From the NCBI RefSeq assembly GCF_003885045.1, contig NZ_RHJS01000002.1, positions 1,550,001-1,614,000 of the forward strand: DNA of 64,000 bases. Reading direction: 5' to 3'. Below are positions 53,327 through 62,481 of this stretch, piece after piece (the first letter of the stretch is position 1; every line of letters begins with the position of its first letter). Origin of the DNA: Schaedlerella arabinosiphila (GTDB lineage: Bacteria; Bacillota; Clostridia; Lachnospirales; Lachnospiraceae). The position numbers and the translations under genes are program-made. The notes beneath the pieces are model-generated. The model ran no database searches and was not told the DNA's origin. It saw only the letters and a program-made list of their open reading frames with translations.

Positions 53327-54697
53327 ATGAAAGAGGAAAATTTGTGGCTGAAATACGAAGCCGATGAACTGGACGCTCTGGAAAAGGTGTGCGGGGATTA
53401 CCGCGCTTTTCTGGACGCCGGCAAGACGGAGCGGGAGTGCGTGTCTGAGATCATCCGGCAGGCCGAGGCAAAGGGTTACCAAAACCTGTACACGGCGCAG
53501 ACTCTTCAGCCCGGAGACAAGGTCTATGCGGCATGGATGGAAAAATCCATCGCATTGTTCCGGGTGGGGACGGAGCCTTTGGAACAGGGCATGAACATCC
53601 TTGGGGCGCATATCGATTCCCCGCGCCTGGACCTGAAACAGAACCCGCTGTACGAGGAGAGCGGACTGGCGTATTTTGACACCCATTATTACGGGGGGAT
53701 TAAAAAATACCAGTGGGTGACGGTGCCCCTGGCGATCCACGGGGTGGTCGTGCGCAAGGACGGCACCAGGGAAACCATATCCATCGGGGAACAGGAGACG
53801 GACCCGGTTTTTGCGGTGACTGACCTGCTGGTGCACCTTTCTTCCAAGCAGTTGGAGAAGAAGGCTTCCGCGGTGGTGGAAGGGGAAAACCTGGACATCC
53901 TCATCGGAAGCAGGCCCTTAAAGGGAGAGGAAAAAGACGCTGCGGCGGCGCAGATTTTAAAGCTGATCCGGGACAAATACCACATTGAGAAAGAGGACTT
54001 GATGTCTGCGGAGCTGGAGGCGGTTCCTGCGGGAAAGGCACGGGAGTGCGGCCTGGACCGGAGCATGATCATGGCTTACGGGCAGGACGACAGGATCTGT
54101 GCGTATACCTCCCTGGCGGCCATGCTGGATACGGAGGATACGGCCCGGACAGCCTGCTGCATCCTGGTGGATAAGGAAGAGATCGGCAGCGTGGGCGCAA
54201 CCGGAATGCATTCCCGGTTCTTTGAAAATGCGGTGGCGGAGCTCTGCGAAAAGCTGGAAGGCTTTTCCGAGTTAAAGCTGCGCCGTGCCCTGGCGCATTC
54301 CACGATGATTTCCTCCGATGTGAGCGCGGCCTACGATCCCATGTATACGGACGTATATGAAAAACGGTCGTCCAGCTTCTTCGGAAGGGGTCCGGTTTTC
54401 TGCAAGCATACGGGAGTCCGGGGAAAGAGCGGCTCCAATGATGCCAACGCGGAATACATCGCAAAGCTGCGCCGGGTATTCGACGAACACAAAGTGGGCT
54501 TCCAGATGTCGGAGATGGGAAAGATCGATGCAGGCGGCGGAGGCACCATCGCGTACATACTGGCAGCTTACGGCATGGAAGTGATCGACGGCGGGATCGC
54601 CATCCTCTGTATGCACGCTCCCTGGGAGATCGCAAGCAAGGCGGATGTGTATGAAGCGTACCGGGGGTACTGCGCGTTCTTACGGGATATGAAATAA
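53327..54697 (+). CDS. M18 family aminopeptidase, first of tandem pair
   Basis: A 456-residue M18 zinc aminopeptidase (aspartyl-aminopeptidase-like). ILGAHIDSPRLDLKQNP gives the first His and Asp, LVDKEEIGSVGATGM the catalytic Glu pair, SSDVSAAYDP an Asp and LCMHAPWEIASKAD the last His. It removes N-terminal residues from peptides in the cytoplasm. AGGAGGAAAC precedes ATG 53327. A close paralogue follows after 86 bases. Confidence 0.93.
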   Translation: MKEENLWLKYEADELDALEKVCGDYRAFLDAGKTERECVSEIIRQAEAKGYQNLYTAQTLQPGDKVYAAWMEKSIALFRVGTEPLEQGMNILGAHIDSPRLDLKQNPLYEESGLAYFDTHYYGGIKKYQWVTVPLAIHGVVVRKDGTRETISIGEQETDPVFAVTDLLVHLSSKQLEKKASAVVEGENLDILIGSRPLKGEEKDAAAAQILKLIRDKYHIEKEDLMSAELEAVPAGKARECGLDRSMIMAYGQDDRICAYTSLAAMLDTEDTARTACCILVDKEEIGSVGATGMHSRFFENAVAELCEKLEGFSELKLRRALAHSTMISSDVSAAYDPMYTDVYEKRSSSFFGRGPVFCKHTGVRGKSGSNDANAEYIAKLRRVFDEHKVGFQMSEMGKIDAGGGGTIAYILAAYGMEVIDGGIAILCMHAPWEIASKADVYEAYRGYCAFLRDMK

Positions 54698-54783
54698 TAC
54701 GGATATACACTTTTTACAGAAGTATAAAAAGGGAAATCTCTCCATACCATATATGCAAGTCAAGAAGAAAAGGAGCAGATAGT

Positions 54784-56208
54784 ATGGAGAGAAAAAACGC
54801 ATGGAAATCTTATGGACAGGAAGATCTGGCGGCGGTAGAAGAATTGAGTATTCAATACCGCCGTTTTTTGGATGCAGGAAAAACAGAACGGGAATGTATT
54901 GCACGGGCAGTCCGGATGGCAGAGGAGGCAGGCTTTATAAACCTTCTTAAGGCAGTGCATGAGGGGAAGCGGCTGCAGCCAGGCGATCAGGCGTACATTT
55001 CCTTTATGGAAAAATCCGCCGCCTTTTTCCGGATCGGGACAACCCCTCTGGAGCAGGGCATGAATATCATCGGCGCCCACGTGGATTCCCCCCGCCTGGA
55101 CTTAAAACAAGTGCCCTGCTATGAAGAGGCAGGCAATGTGTACCTGGATACCCACTACTACGGAGGAATCAAAAAATACCAGTGGTTTGCCCTTCCTCTG
55201 GCCCTCCACGGAATCATTGTCCGAAAGGATGGAACCCGGGTGTGCGTATCCGTCGGCGAGAAGGAAGAAGACCCGGCGTTCGTGTTCACGGACCTGCTGC
55301 CCCATCTGGGCAGGGAGCGGAACGAAGAGAAGGTGAAGGATTTTTTCAACGCGGAGAAAATGGACCTGCTGATCGGAAACCGTCCTCTGAAAGACCAGGA
55401 GGCCAAGGAGTATGTTCTGGAACTTCTAGCGGGGCAGTTCGGAATCCGGGAGGAAGATTTTCTCAGCGCGGAGCTGGAGATCGTCCCTGCCGGCGGGGCC
55501 AGGGAATGCGGGTTCGACCGGAGCATGGTGCTCTCCTACGGACAGGATGACCGAAGCTGCGCCTTTGCCGCTTTGACGGCGCTTCTGGACTCCCCGGAAA
55601 AGGCAAATCAGGAAAAGGAATCCGTAAGGACGGCCTGCTGCCTGCTGGTGGACAAGGAGGAGACGGGCAGCAACGGGGCCACAGGCATGAAGTCCCGTTT
55701 TTTTGAAAATGCGGTGGCCGAGCTGTTGTTCCTCACCGGGGAACACCTGAAAAGTCAGGGGCCGGGGGAGCTTCCCTTTGACCTTCGTCTGCGGCGGACC
55801 CTACTGCATTCCCGGATGCTTTCCGCGGATGTAAGCGCGGCCTTTGACCCCATGTTCGAAACATATTTTGAAAAGAAAAATTCGGCCTATCTGGGAAACG
55901 GGCTGGTATTCAACAAATACAGCGGCAGCGGCGGAAAATCCGGGGCCAATGACGCCAATCCGGAATATATGGCGCAGCTTTGCCGGATTATGGACGAGGA
56001 ATTGGTCACCTATCAGACCGCGGAGCTGGGCGCCGTAGACCAGGGGGGCGGAGGAACCATTGCCTATATCATGGCAAAATACGGGATGGAAGTGATCGAC
56101 TGCGGCCTTGCGGTGCTGAGCATGCACGCCCCCTGGGAGGTGACTTCCAAGGCGGATTTGTACGAGGCGGTGAAAGGTTACAGGGCATTTTACAAAAAAA
56201 TGCTTTAA
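54784..56208 (+). CDS. M18 family aminopeptidase, second of tandem pair
   Basis: A 474-residue paralogue of the upstream aminopeptidase, similar along its whole length. IIGAHVDSPRLDLKQVP, LVDKEETGSNGATGMKSRFF, SADVSAAFDP and LSMHAPWEVTSKAD keep the metal ligands. It differs by a small insertion near residue 280 (EKANQEKESVR) and another near 320. AAAAGGAGC precedes ATG 54784. The two probably arose by an old tandem duplication and may differ in substrate. Confidence 0.93.
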   Translation: MERKNAWKSYGQEDLAAVEELSIQYRRFLDAGKTERECIARAVRMAEEAGFINLLKAVHEGKRLQPGDQAYISFMEKSAAFFRIGTTPLEQGMNIIGAHVDSPRLDLKQVPCYEEAGNVYLDTHYYGGIKKYQWFALPLALHGIIVRKDGTRVCVSVGEKEEDPAFVFTDLLPHLGRERNEEKVKDFFNAEKMDLLIGNRPLKDQEAKEYVLELLAGQFGIREEDFLSAELEIVPAGGARECGFDRSMVLSYGQDDRSCAFAALTALLDSPEKANQEKESVRTACCLLVDKEETGSNGATGMKSRFFENAVAELLFLTGEHLKSQGPGELPFDLRLRRTLLHSRMLSADVSAAFDPMFETYFEKKNSAYLGNGLVFNKYSGSGGKSGANDANPEYMAQLCRIMDEELVTYQTAELGAVDQGGGGTIAYIMAKYGMEVIDCGLAVLSMHAPWEVTSKADLYEAVKGYRAFYKKML

Positions 56209-56232
56209 AATCAGAGGGCAGTGTGCTATAAT
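56204..56232 (+). promoter_or_regulatory. promoter of scfA
   Basis: TTTAAA (56204-56209), a 17-base spacer and TATAAT (56227-56232) with TGC directly before it (56224-56226). It lies 118 bases before the scfA start, so the transcript has a substantial leader. Confidence 0.7.
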
Positions 56233-56322
56233 ATTGCGGAGCAGCGGTATCTGCCGGTTCAAAAGCCCCGCAATCCGTCCAGGGCAGCGCTTTGGGAGGA
56301 AGCGGGAACGTACGGCGCTGCC
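56233..56322 (+). promoter_or_regulatory. two-hairpin leader of scfA
   Basis: ATTGCGG (56233-56239) pairs with CCGCAAT (56268-56274) and encloses GCAG/CTGC. GGCAGCGC (56283-56290) pairs with GCGCTGCC (56315-56322). Neither is followed by a T-tract. It could be a regulatory or stabilising leader; no known riboswitch is recognised. Confidence 0.45.
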
Positions 56323-56350
56323 GCGAAGCATGATGATAGGAGGAGAAGAG

Positions 56351-56494
56351 ATGAAGCACATTAAGACACTCAATACGCAGACATTGAACCATACAGTGAA
56401 CAAAGGCGGATGCGGAGAATGCCAGACATCCTGTCAGTCCGCATGCAAGACTTCCTGTACGGTAGGGAACCAGACCTGTGAGCATAAAAAATAG
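56351..56494 (+). CDS. scfA: SCIFF six-cysteine ranthipeptide precursor
   Basis: A 47-residue peptide, MKHIKTLNTQTLNHTVNKGG then CGECQTSCQSACKTSCTVGN and a short tail. Six Cys (residues 21, 24, 28, 32, 36, 43) and interspersed Thr are the hallmark of SCIFF, the six-cysteine peptide nearly universal in Clostridia. Its radical SAM partner forms Cys-to-Thr thioether bonds. AGGAGGAGAAG precedes ATG 56351. The maturase gene follows after 183 bases. The biological role is unsettled. Confidence 0.96.
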   Translation: MKHIKTLNTQTLNHTVNKGGCGECQTSCQSACKTSCTVGNQTCEHKK

Positions 56495-56677
56495 TACGGA
56501 ATCTGCGTAAGTGTTCAGAACAGATAAGGATCTGCTGGACATGCGGGATTGTTAAGGCAGCGGCCCGAGTCGCTGCTTTATCCATGTATAAAGATTTGCG
56601 GCTCCGGCACATGTTATGAAGCTTTGCAAGAACATGGAGGGAGGACGCAATTAGAAGCAGAAAGCGGGGTATCTTCA

Positions 56678-58084
56678 GTGATACATCAATATCAGAATCA
56701 TGGCTATAACATCGTTCTCGATGTGAACAGCGGTTCGGTCCATGTGGTGGACAAGATCGCCTACGATGTGATTGCCTGCCTGGAGCGGCAGAACCCCTCC
56801 CATACCTGCGGCACGCTGGAAAGCCCGGAGACGCTGGAAGGGCTTGTAAAGGCGCTGCCCGGGTATCCGAAGGAGGAACTGTCGGAGGTGCTGGAAGCAG
56901 TCACGGAGCTTGTAAAGGCGGGACAACTGTTTACAGAGGACATATATGAAGATTATATAGATGAAGTGAAGCAGCGCAAAACCGTAGTCAAGGCATTGTG
57001 CCTGCATATCGCCCACGACTGCAACCTGGCCTGCAGGTATTGTTTTGCAGAGGAAGGGGAGTACCATGGGCGGCGCGCCGTCATGTCCCCTGAGGTGGGG
57101 AAGAAGGCGCTGGACTTCCTGGTCAAAAATTCCGGGAACAGACGCAACCTGGAGGTGGATTTCTTCGGCGGGGAGCCGCTCATGAACTGGAAGACAGTGA
57201 AGGAGCTGGTGGCCTACGGCAGAGAATTGGAGCGCCGGTATGAGAAGCATTTCCGGTTTACGCTGACCACCAACGGGGTGCTTTTAAACGACGAGGTGCA
57301 GCAGTTTGTCAATCAGGAGATGGACAACGTGGTGCTGAGCCTGGACGGGAGGAAGGAGATCAATGACCGGATGCGGCCTTTCCCGAACGGCAGCGGCAGC
57401 TACGATCTGATCGTGCCCAAGTTCCAGAGGCTCGCCGAGAGCCGGAACCAGGAAAAATACTACATCCGCGGTACATTTACCAGGGAAAACCTGGACTTTT
57501 CCAAAGACGTGATGCACTATGTGGATCTGGGCTTTCAGCAGATCTCCATTGAGCCGGTGGTGGGAGAGGACTCAGATCCTTACGCCATCCGGGAGAGCGA
57601 CCTGCCCCGGATCTTCGAGGAATACGACGCTCTGGCGGAGAAGATGATCGAGTATGAGCGTAAGGGGAAGGGATTCCAGTTCTTTCATTTTATGATTGAC
57701 TTAGAAGGCGGCCCGTGCGTTGCAAAGCGGCTGTCCGGATGCGGTTCCGGCACCGAATACCTGGCGGTGACGCCCTGGGGGGATCTGTATCCCTGCCATC
57801 AGTTTGTGGGGGATGAAGCGTTCCTCATGGGAACGGTGGACAGCGGCATTACCCGGCCGGAGATTGCCGGGGAATTTCGAAGCTGCAGCGTGTACTCCAA
57901 GGAAAAATGCAGAAAGTGCTTTGCGCGTTTTTACTGCAGCGGCGGCTGTATGGCAAATTCTTACAAATTCCATCACACCATTCACGACACCTACGACGTG
58001 AGCTGCGAGATGGAACGCAAGCGGGTGGAATGCGCTATTATGATCAAAGCCGCGCTGGCTGACCATGCAGAGGATGAGTCATAG
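56678..58084 (+). CDS. scfB: SCIFF radical SAM maturase
   Basis: A 468-residue radical SAM enzyme with a SPASM-type C-terminus that installs thioether bonds in ScfA. An N-terminal peptide-binding (RRE-like) part reads HGYNIVLDVNSGSVHVVDK. The cluster motif is CNLACRYCFAEEG near residue 116, with FFGGEPLMNW after it. C-terminal Cys lie in CGSGTEYLAVTP, YPCHQF, CRKCFARFYCSGGC. I chose GTG 56678 because homologues begin MIHQY. secDF starts 24 bases downstream. Confidence 0.95.
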   Translation: MIHQYQNHGYNIVLDVNSGSVHVVDKIAYDVIACLERQNPSHTCGTLESPETLEGLVKALPGYPKEELSEVLEAVTELVKAGQLFTEDIYEDYIDEVKQRKTVVKALCLHIAHDCNLACRYCFAEEGEYHGRRAVMSPEVGKKALDFLVKNSGNRRNLEVDFFGGEPLMNWKTVKELVAYGRELERRYEKHFRFTLTTNGVLLNDEVQQFVNQEMDNVVLSLDGRKEINDRMRPFPNGSGSYDLIVPKFQRLAESRNQEKYYIRGTFTRENLDFSKDVMHYVDLGFQQISIEPVVGEDSDPYAIRESDLPRIFEEYDALAEKMIEYERKGKGFQFFHFMIDLEGGPCVAKRLSGCGSGTEYLAVTPWGDLYPCHQFVGDEAFLMGTVDSGITRPEIAGEFRSCSVYSKEKCRKCFARFYCSGGCMANSYKFHHTIHDTYDVSCEMERKRVECAIMIKAALADHAEDES

Positions 58085-58108
58085 AAATTACAGAAAGGAA
58101 AGATAGTC

Positions 58109-60361
58109 ATGAAAAAAAGTAAAGGCATTATCAGCCTGATCCTGATCGTAGTCCTGATCGGTTTGCTGGGATTTACGACCGCGGTCGGGTTTGGAGAGGG
58201 CGGTTCGGGCGCAGCAAGGAATATCAAGCTGGGCCTGGATCTGGAAGGGGGTGTCAGCATCACCTACCAGGTAAAGGGCGGCACGCCGTCGGCGGAGGAT
58301 ATGGCAGACACCATCTATAAGCTGCAGCGCCGTGTGGAGCAGTACAGCACCGAGGCGACCGTATACCAGGAGGGGGAAGATCGGATCAGCATCGAGATCC
58401 CGGGCGTGACCAATGCCAACGAGATCCTGGATGAGCTGGGACAGCCCGGTTCCCTGTATTTTATTTCGGAGACCGACAGCGAGGGAGAAGAGAACTATAC
58501 TTATAAAGATGGAAAGTATGTTTTAAATAAAACCATCGAAGAGCTGCAGAAGGAGGAGGGCTCCATCGTACTCACCGGTACGGATGTGAAAAGCGCTTCC
58601 GCACAGGTGCAGACCAACGAGCTGACCAATGCAAATCAGAACGTGGTCACTCTGGAGATGAACCCGGAAGGGACGGAGAAATTCGCGGAGGCTACCAAGC
58701 GGGCCTTTAAAGCGGAGGAGAGCATCGGAATCTACTATGACGGCGAATTTATCAGCGTGCCCAACGTCAACGCGGAGATCAAGAGCGGCCAGGCAGTCAT
58801 CGAAGGCAGCATGAGCTTTGAGGAGGCGGAGCGGATCGCTTCTTCCATCCGAATCGGCGGGCTGAGCCTGGAACTGGAAGAACTGCGCTCCAACGTGGTA
58901 GGCGCACAGCTCGGTGAGGAAGCCATCAGCACCAGCTTAAAGGCCGGAGCCATCGGACTTGCCATCGTATTTGTGTTCATGTGCATCGCATACCTGCTGC
59001 CCGGATTTGCATCCAGCCTTGCGCTTCTGATCTACACAGGACTGATCCTTGTCCTGTTAAATGCATTTGATATCACGCTGACCCTGCCTGGTATCGCAGG
59101 TATCATCCTGGGCATCGGTATGGCGGTAGACGCCAATGTCATCATCTTTGCCAGAGTCCGGGAGGAGTTAGCGGAAGGAAAGAGCGTCAAGACCTCTTTG
59201 AACGCCGGATTCCAGAAAGCGTTGTCCGCGATTTTGGACGGCAATATCACCACATTGATCGCAGCCTTTGTGCTGCAGTGGTTAGGAAGCGGCACGGTCA
59301 AAGGATTCGCGCAGACACTGGCAATGGGTATTGTGGTATCCATGTTTACGGCGCTGTTCATCACCAGGATCATCATTTATTCCTTCTTTGCGGTGGGCAT
59401 CCGTGACAAGAAGTTCTACGGACATGCAAAGAAGGCGGAAAAGGAGCCGGTGAACTTCCTTGGAAAGAGAACGGTGTTCTTCGGGATCTCCGCCCTGCTG
59501 ATCGTGGCCGGGTTCGCATTTATGGGGATCAACGGGGCGCAGGGAAAAGGTGTGATGAATTACAGCCTGGAATTTAAAGGCGGCACATCTACCAGTGTGA
59601 CCTTTGACAAGGAATATACATTAGAAGAGATCGACCAGGAAATCGTTCCTGTGATCGAGGACGTAACCGGGGACAACAACGTACAGGTGCAGAAGGTGGA
59701 AGGCACCAGCCAGGTGATCTTCAAGACACAGACACTGGATCTGGATAAGCGTGAGGCATTCAATACGGCAATGAGCAGTCAATTCCAGGCGGATGAAGAC
59801 AAGATTGCCACAGAAAATATCAGTGCAACCGTCAGCTCCGAGATGCGGCAGGATGCCATTGTGGCGGTGATCGTGGCAACGATCTGTATGCTGCTCTACA
59901 TCTGGTTCCGGTTCAAGGATATCCGCTTTGCCACAAGCGCGGTCATTGCGCTTCTTCATGACGTGCTGGTGGTGCTGGCATTCTATGTGGTGGCAAGGGT
60001 TTCCGTGGGAAATACCTTCATCGCATGTATGCTGACCATCGTGGGATATTCCATCAACGCGACCATCGTTATCTTCGACCGAATCCGTGAGGAACTCCGC
60101 ACGAAGAAAAAGAACGAGGGGATGGACCAGCTGGTGAACCGGTGTATTACCCGGACGCTGACAAGAAGTATCTACACCTCCCTGACCACCTTTGTCATGG
60201 TGCTGGTGCTGTTTATCATGGGCGTCAGCTCCATCAAGGAATTTGCCCTGCCGCTGATGGTAGGTATCATATGCGGCGCGTATTCTTCGGTATGCATCAC
60301 AGGCGCGCTGTGGTATATCATGAAGAACCGTGAGGGCAGGAAAGCGGAAACTGCAAAATAA
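58109..60361 (+). CDS. secDF: protein translocase subunit SecDF (fused)
   Basis: A 750-residue fusion of SecD and SecF, RND-type membrane proteins that use the ion gradient to aid Sec export. The SecD half shows NIKLGLDLEGGVSITYQV, LPGIAGIILGIGMAVDANVI-type sequence and a periplasmic P1 region. The SecF half, from about residue 450, has MNYSLEFKGGTSTSVTF and LTIVGYSINATIVIFDRIRE. About twelve hydrophobic segments. Fusion is common in Firmicutes. AAAGGAAAG precedes ATG 58109. It is probably co-transcribed with scfAB, possibly linking SCIFF to export. Confidence 0.96.
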   Translation: MKKSKGIISLILIVVLIGLLGFTTAVGFGEGGSGAARNIKLGLDLEGGVSITYQVKGGTPSAEDMADTIYKLQRRVEQYSTEATVYQEGEDRISIEIPGVTNANEILDELGQPGSLYFISETDSEGEENYTYKDGKYVLNKTIEELQKEEGSIVLTGTDVKSASAQVQTNELTNANQNVVTLEMNPEGTEKFAEATKRAFKAEESIGIYYDGEFISVPNVNAEIKSGQAVIEGSMSFEEAERIASSIRIGGLSLELEELRSNVVGAQLGEEAISTSLKAGAIGLAIVFVFMCIAYLLPGFASSLALLIYTGLILVLLNAFDITLTLPGIAGIILGIGMAVDANVIIFARVREELAEGKSVKTSLNAGFQKALSAILDGNITTLIAAFVLQWLGSGTVKGFAQTLAMGIVVSMFTALFITRIIIYSFFAVGIRDKKFYGHAKKAEKEPVNFLGKRTVFFGISALLIVAGFAFMGINGAQGKGVMNYSLEFKGGTSTSVTFDKEYTLEEIDQEIVPVIEDVTGDNNVQVQKVEGTSQVIFKTQTLDLDKREAFNTAMSSQFQADEDKIATENISATVSSEMRQDAIVAVIVATICMLLYIWFRFKDIRFATSAVIALLHDVLVVLAFYVVARVSVGNTFIACMLTIVGYSINATIVIFDRIREELRTKKKNEGMDQLVNRCITRTLTRSIYTSLTTFVMVLVLFIMGVSSIKEFALPLMVGIICGAYSSVCITGALWYIMKNREGRKAETAK

Positions 60362-60401
60362 ATCGGCATGCATTATGGCATCTGCCGGTATAAAGAGGGA
60401 C

Positions 60402-60462
60402 AGGCTGTCTCTTTCCTATGATGAACAGGAGGGAGACAGCTTCTTCTTTCATCATAGGAAAG
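60402..60462 (+). promoter_or_regulatory. interleaved double-helix leader of recJ
   Basis: Helix A pairs 60402-60411 with 60433-60442 (AGGCTGTCTC with GAGACAGCTT, one G-U). Helix B pairs 60411-60425 with 60448-60462, 15 bp without mismatch (CTTTCCTATGATGAA with TTCATCATAGGAAAG). The strands are in the order A, B, A, B and share base 60411, so they form a pseudoknot or mutually exclusive folds. Helix B ends directly before the AAGGAT ribosome binding site of recJ. Confidence 0.65.
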
Positions 60463-60477
60463 AAAAGGATCACAATC

Positions 60478-62190
60478 ATGGAAAAATGGTTTGTAACGAT
60501 GAAGAAAGCAGATTTTAACGGGATTGCCGCGAGGTATCACATTTCCCCGATCCTTGCCAGGCTGATCCGCAACCGGGATGTGGTGGAGGATGCCCAGATC
60601 GAAAAGTATCTGAACGGGACTCTGTCAGATCTGCACGACGGGATGCAGATGAAGGACATGGACCGGGCCGTGGAGATCCTCAGAGAGAAGATCGGGAAGC
60701 ATGCGCGTATCCGGGTGATCGGCGACTATGATATCGATGGGGTCAACGCTTCTTATATCCTCCAGGACGGTTTGTCCGGGCTGGGAGCGGACGTGGACAC
60801 GGATATTCCGGACCGTATCCGGGACGGCTTCGGCCTGAACAGGATGCTGATCGACAAGGCGCTGGAAGACGGGATCGACACGATCATTACCTGCGACAAC
60901 GGAATTGCCGCGCGGGACGAGATTTCTTACGGAAAAGAGCAGGGGCTGACCATCATCGTGACAGACCATCACGAGATCCCCTATCTGGAAACCGAGGAAG
61001 GCCGGCAGTACCAGCTGCCCCCGGCGGATGCGGTGGTGGACCCCCACCGGCCGGACTGCGGATATCCTTTTTCGGGGCTCTGCGGGGCGGCGGTGGCCTA
61101 TAAGCTGGTGGAGGCGCTCTACCGGGCCATGGAGGCGGATCTGTCCAGGATCGGCCGTCTGATGGAGCATGTGGCCATCGCCACGGTGGGCGATGTGATG
61201 GATCTGTGCGGGGAAAACCGGATTTTTGTGAAAGCCGGGCTGGAAATGCTGAAACATACCCAAAATGAAGGGCTCAAAGCCCTCATAGAATGCACCGGGG
61301 TTCCTGTGGAGCGGCTTAGCGCCTACCACATCGGGTTTGTGCTCGGGCCCTGCATCAATGCCAGCGGCAGGCTGGATACGGCCAAGCGCGCGCTGGCCCT
61401 TCTCAATGCAAAGGATCCGGAAGAAGCAGCCCGGCTTGCGGAAGAGCTCAAGGAGTTAAACGACAGCCGCAAGGAACTGACGGAGCAGGGCGTGGAGCGG
61501 GCAGTGGAGATGATTGAACAATCTTCTTTGAAAGAGGACCGGGTGCTGGTGGTGTACCTGCCGGACTGCCATGAAAGCATCGCCGGGATCATCGCGGGGC
61601 GCATCCGGGAGCGGTATTACCGGCCGGTCTTCGTGCTGACCTCCGCGGAAGAGGGCGTGAAGGGCTCCGGCCGTTCCATCGAGAATTACCATATGTTCGA
61701 GGAAATGTGCAGGTGCCGGGAGCTGTTTACAAAGTTCGGAGGGCATAAGCTGGCGGCGGGGCTTTCCATGAAAGAGGAGCATGTGGATGAGTTCCGGAGG
61801 CGGATCAACGAGCTGGCAACTCTGACGGAGGAGGATCTGACAGAAAAGGTGTCCATCGACATGCAGCTTCCCATCGCCTATCTGTCCCAGAAGCTGGTGG
61901 AAGAGCTGGAGCGGCTGGAGCCCTTCGGGAAAGGGAACACGAAGCCTCTTTTTGCGGAGAAAAACCTGCGGGTGATCTCCCCACGAATTTTGGGAAAAAA
62001 CCAGAACGTGCTCAAATTCCAGGTGGAGGACGCAAGGGGCCTTCGGATGGACGCGGTATATTTCGGAGACGTGCGTGCCTGTATGGAATATATGGGACAG
62101 AAGAAACGGATGTCGTTTACATATTACCCTACGGTAAATGAGTATATGGGGAGAAGGAGCCTGCAGATCACGGTGGTCAATTACCGGTAG
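60478..62190 (+). CDS. recJ: RecJ-type single-strand DNA exonuclease
   Basis: A 570-residue DHH-family nuclease. VIGDYDIDGVNASYILQDG gives motif I, ITCDNGIAARDEI motif II, IIVTDHHEIPY the DHH and VDPHRPDCGYPFSGLCGAA motif IV; the DHHA1 GGHKLAAGLSMKEE follows, then an OB-like C-terminus. It is similar in length to Bacterial core RecJ (about 570-580) and shorter than the Bacillus form. I chose ATG 60478, 8 bases after AAGGAT; upstream in-frame ATGs at 60418 and 60421 lie inside the leader helices. Confidence 0.92.
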   Translation: MEKWFVTMKKADFNGIAARYHISPILARLIRNRDVVEDAQIEKYLNGTLSDLHDGMQMKDMDRAVEILREKIGKHARIRVIGDYDIDGVNASYILQDGLSGLGADVDTDIPDRIRDGFGLNRMLIDKALEDGIDTIITCDNGIAARDEISYGKEQGLTIIVTDHHEIPYLETEEGRQYQLPPADAVVDPHRPDCGYPFSGLCGAAVAYKLVEALYRAMEADLSRIGRLMEHVAIATVGDVMDLCGENRIFVKAGLEMLKHTQNEGLKALIECTGVPVERLSAYHIGFVLGPCINASGRLDTAKRALALLNAKDPEEAARLAEELKELNDSRKELTEQGVERAVEMIEQSSLKEDRVLVVYLPDCHESIAGIIAGRIRERYYRPVFVLTSAEEGVKGSGRSIENYHMFEEMCRCRELFTKFGGHKLAAGLSMKEEHVDEFRRRINELATLTEEDLTEKVSIDMQLPIAYLSQKLVEELERLEPFGKGNTKPLFAEKNLRVISPRILGKNQNVLKFQVEDARGLRMDAVYFGDVRACMEYMGQKKRMSFTYYPTVNEYMGRRSLQITVVNYR

Positions 62191-62277
62191 AAGTGGCGGA
62201 TATCCGGCGCGCGGAAGCGGGTGAACGCTCTGTCCGGCGCCGACGTCCTGCTGCCTGGGGCTTCTTGCTGTTCACAG

Positions 62278-62314
62278 GTTACTGCTCACACCCTGACCGG
62301 GCGCTCACAGTAAC
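62278..62314. repeat. dispersed 37-base imperfect palindrome, copy 2
   Basis: Same element as at 4680-4716, identical at 34 of 37 positions. Again it lies downstream of a + strand gene (recJ, 88 bases after its stop). Two of its three changes (positions 8 and 25) weaken pairs in the stem. Confidence 0.8.
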
Positions 62315-62348
62315 GTTCACAGCCCCTATAAAAATCGAAATTCACGGC

Positions 62349-62376
62349 TTTACAATCTGAAAAAAAATGATATACT
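62349..62376 (+). promoter_or_regulatory. promoter of rel
   Basis: TTTACA (62349-62354), a 16-base spacer and TATACT (62371-62376). The leader to the start codon is about 105 bases. Confidence 0.65.
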
Positions 62377-62481
62377 TAAAATTATATTTGTGCAGAAAAA
62401 GGTCAGCCGGGGCGGGCGTTGGACAGGGACCAGACAGGAGCCAGACTCCGGCTGAATCAGGAAAGGAAGTGGGGAATTGAT

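Larger units (their letters stand above)
62191..62481. other. intergenic stretch between recJ and rel
   Basis: About 290 bases. It holds the second copy of the dispersed palindrome (62278-62314), a promoter (62349-62376) and, in the leader, an 8-bp stem TCAGCCGG (62403-62410) with CCGGCTGA (62448-62455). No gene is visible. Confidence 0.6.

Noticed and set aside
56233..56274. tRNA-like look (GGTTCAAA with paired ends) upstream of scfA
   Set aside because: The paired ends are only about 40 bases apart; there is no D-arm, anticodon arm or correctly spaced T-arm.
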